64,000 nucleotides of DNA from Echinococcus granulosus (lineage: Eukaryota; Platyhelminthes; Cestoda; Cyclophyllidea; Taeniidae). The stretch spans positions 112,591-176,590 of the forward strand of contig NW_020170535.1 of the NCBI RefSeq assembly GCF_000524195.1, given 5' to 3'. Of the stretch, positions 62,506-64,000 are shown in pieces. Numbering within the stretch: position 1 is the stretch's first letter; the number at the start of each line of letters is the position of its first letter. Made by a program: the position numbers and the translations under genes. The notes beneath the pieces were generated by a model, which worked only from the letters and a program-made list of their open reading frames with translations, made no database searches and was not told the DNA's origin.

Positions 62506-62798
62506 TATGCTTGGGTGTTTCCTTTAAAAATTTATAACTTTTGTGTCAGAAAATAATTCCGATGTTAAAATAGAAAAAAGCTTAGCCAGTAGCTGTTTGG
62601 AAGGCACGAGCATAGTCCATGGCGCCAGTGCGTGCAGCAAATAACGAGAGTTTGGAAGATTCGAGGTCGGAAATACAATTCCACTGGGATCCTTTTCACC
62701 CTCACTTTGTTATACTTTTCTGAGGCTTTTGTAAAACAGATTTGAGTTTGTTTATTAGTACTATTCTGCTTAATTCTAACCTTGTTCCTCAACTTTAG

Positions 62799-63047
62799 AA
62801 GCTGATCCAACATATTCATGAGAAGACGGCTCCACGTACGGGTCCTCTGCGTTTCCAAATGTGCCGCGCTGATCGAGAAGGTATGTTTTTGACAGAGAGC
62901 CTCCAACAAATCTTCTTCCGGTCAGGCACCACAAAGCAGTGCAAATATCGTAGGGAAAGGGAGAGGTTTATTCGAGACGAACTCGCATGCGTGGATATTC
63001 CCTATTCCTCGCCTTGCAAGTGTGTAGTCCATGCCGTGTTCCCTTAA
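62799..63047 (+). CDS. Duplicated terminal exon of the L-gulonolactone oxidase-like gene, copy 2
   Basis: An identical repeat of the last exon, with the same acceptor, frame and stop, carried by the 4957-bp tandem duplication. Only the 3' part of intron 3 precedes it, not the other exons. It could be used only as an alternative terminal exon spliced from exon 3, giving the same protein with a longer intron. It may equally be an assembly artefact. Confidence 0.6.
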   Translation, partial: KLIQHIHEKTAPRTGPLRFQMCRADREGMFLTESLQQIFFRSGTTKQCKYRRERERFIRDELACVDIPYSSPCKCVVHAVFP

Positions 63048-63160
63048 ACAGCATCATAGCTTACAATCCAGTGAAGTGGAGGATTAAAAATGCCCAATTC
63101 GGTTTGTGCTCACTGGGTCTAATGCCTCGAAATCTCAGTTCTATAAATGTGCCGATGAAA

Positions 63161-63166
63161 AATAAA
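63161..63166 (+). terminator. Poly(A) signal AATAAA, copy 2
   Basis: Duplicate of the 58204 signal, 4957 bp downstream, following the second copy of the terminal exon. Confidence 0.4.
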
Positions 63167-63478
63167 AACACGTCGTGATACTACCAGTTGTGCTGTTAAT
63201 TTTTACTTTTTCAGCCAAATTCAGTAAACACTAGGTTGTAAAAATTGCCTCATCTGGATTCATTTAAAAGGGGAGTTTTAAATGAATGACGGTTGGAAAA
63301 TTATAGCAGCCATTAAAATCTCTTACCACCCTGGTTGTTGGCCTGGCAGCCTGCATTACGCTTTGGAAAGAGGCGCCTGCTTGATAAACGCCTAGCAATT
63401 ATTTTCTGCACATGTCTTGGGAATTTTTTGCACAGAGTATTAGACTAGACAGTGGTTGAGCCAATCAAGACTGTCAAT

Positions 63479-63999
63479 TTAATGCTTTACCTGCTTGTTT
63501 AATCGTTCAATTGGGTTTTGCAAGCATGGAATATTCCGCCTTTTGGCCTTCAAGCCTTGAGGGTAGCCACTAACCCTTCTCTCCGCAGTAAACATATATT
63601 TTGCCCCAATGTTATAGACCCTATTTGTTTTCTGCAAAGACTTGAGTGAGTGCATTGGTGGCAGAGAAAGGCAAACCTGATCTAAACAGATAATAATCCA
63701 GATTTACCTTTTTGAATTCTAAAGCTTAACGTTAGGAAAAAAGGACATGGGCTGTAGATGAGAGAATCTGTGGCGACATCTCAGCAATCACCCTAGTCCC
63801 CTGTTCTACAGGACTGCTACTGACAATTAAATTCTCTTATGGAGCTACCCATCGAAGCCGTGCAAAGATATCAACTAAGTGAACATGTAGCACCCTCCCC
63901 CTAAACCTCTCTACTAAATGAAACCCAGAAAGACATCGCTGATCAACACTGAAGTGAGAACAAGTTGGCGAGGAGGAATAGACGCAAAGCCTCGTCTCA
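63479..63999 (-). mobile_element. Family T repeat, tail plus body, minus strand (duplication copy 2)
   Basis: Identical counterpart of 58522-59042, ending at the window edge. Confidence 0.5.
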
Positions 64000-64000
64000 T

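Larger units (their letters stand above)
59043..64000. repeat. Tandem duplication unit, copy 2, ending with the window
   Basis: Second copy, abutting the first with a single shared T (59043, equivalent to 54086 and 64000). The copy is complete and its end coincides with the last base of the window. It cannot be seen whether the array continues, the contig stops, or unique DNA follows. Confidence 0.95.

Noticed and set aside
1..64000. tRNA, rRNA, CRISPR arrays, viral genes or reverse transcriptase fragments
   Set aside because: I scanned for B-box-like GGTTCGA motifs, regularly spaced repeats and polymerase motifs. Nothing convincing was found.

Overview
The window reads as intron-rich, repeat-laden animal DNA of roughly 40% GC by eye. 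A parasitic flatworm, possibly a tapeworm, is my best guess. That guess rests on long introns, a splice acceptor placed right before a start codon (as in spliced-leader trans-splicing) and the dense degenerate repeats. No rRNA or species-marking gene confirms it. One 100-N assembly gap lies at 27182-27281. There are no prokaryotic features.

Two protein-coding genes can be supported. On the minus strand, 23589-25439 is an intact, intronless 616-codon reading frame of the fatty acid amide hydrolase (FAAH)/amidase-signature family. All three catalytic triad positions are substituted while the rest of the fold is well conserved, so it looks like a pseudoenzyme. On the plus strand, four exons spread over 39414-58090 assemble without a frame break into a 578-residue FAD-linked oxidase of the L-gulonolactone/aldonolactone oxidase type. 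They carry a PCMH FAD domain with the flavin-linking histidine, an HWK motif and the C-terminal GMFL signature. All three introns are phase 0 and measure 3.4, 5.6 and 7.9 kb. The two genes are divergent and about 14 kb apart; nothing in the sequence ties them functionally.

The right end, 54086 to 64000, is a perfect-looking direct tandem duplication with a 4957-bp unit. It carries the 3' half of the last intron, the whole terminal exon, the stop codon and the poly(A) signal. The second copy ends on the last base of the window. The junction lies between inverted arms of a dispersed repeat, so either a recent duplication or an assembly loop is possible.

The remainder (1-23.5 kb, 25.5-39.4 kb and the introns) is non-genic. 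Its main content is a degenerate dispersed repeat, called family T here. A tail of about 190 bp starts TGTAGC and ends GCATTACA, and occurs more than twenty times on both strands. At three places two tails flank a body at 763-820 bp spacing, which resembles a small terminal-repeat element with many solo termini. A second, lower-copy repeat (family B) occurs once in intron 1 and once in intron 2. No tRNA, rRNA, CRISPR or viral gene was recognised.
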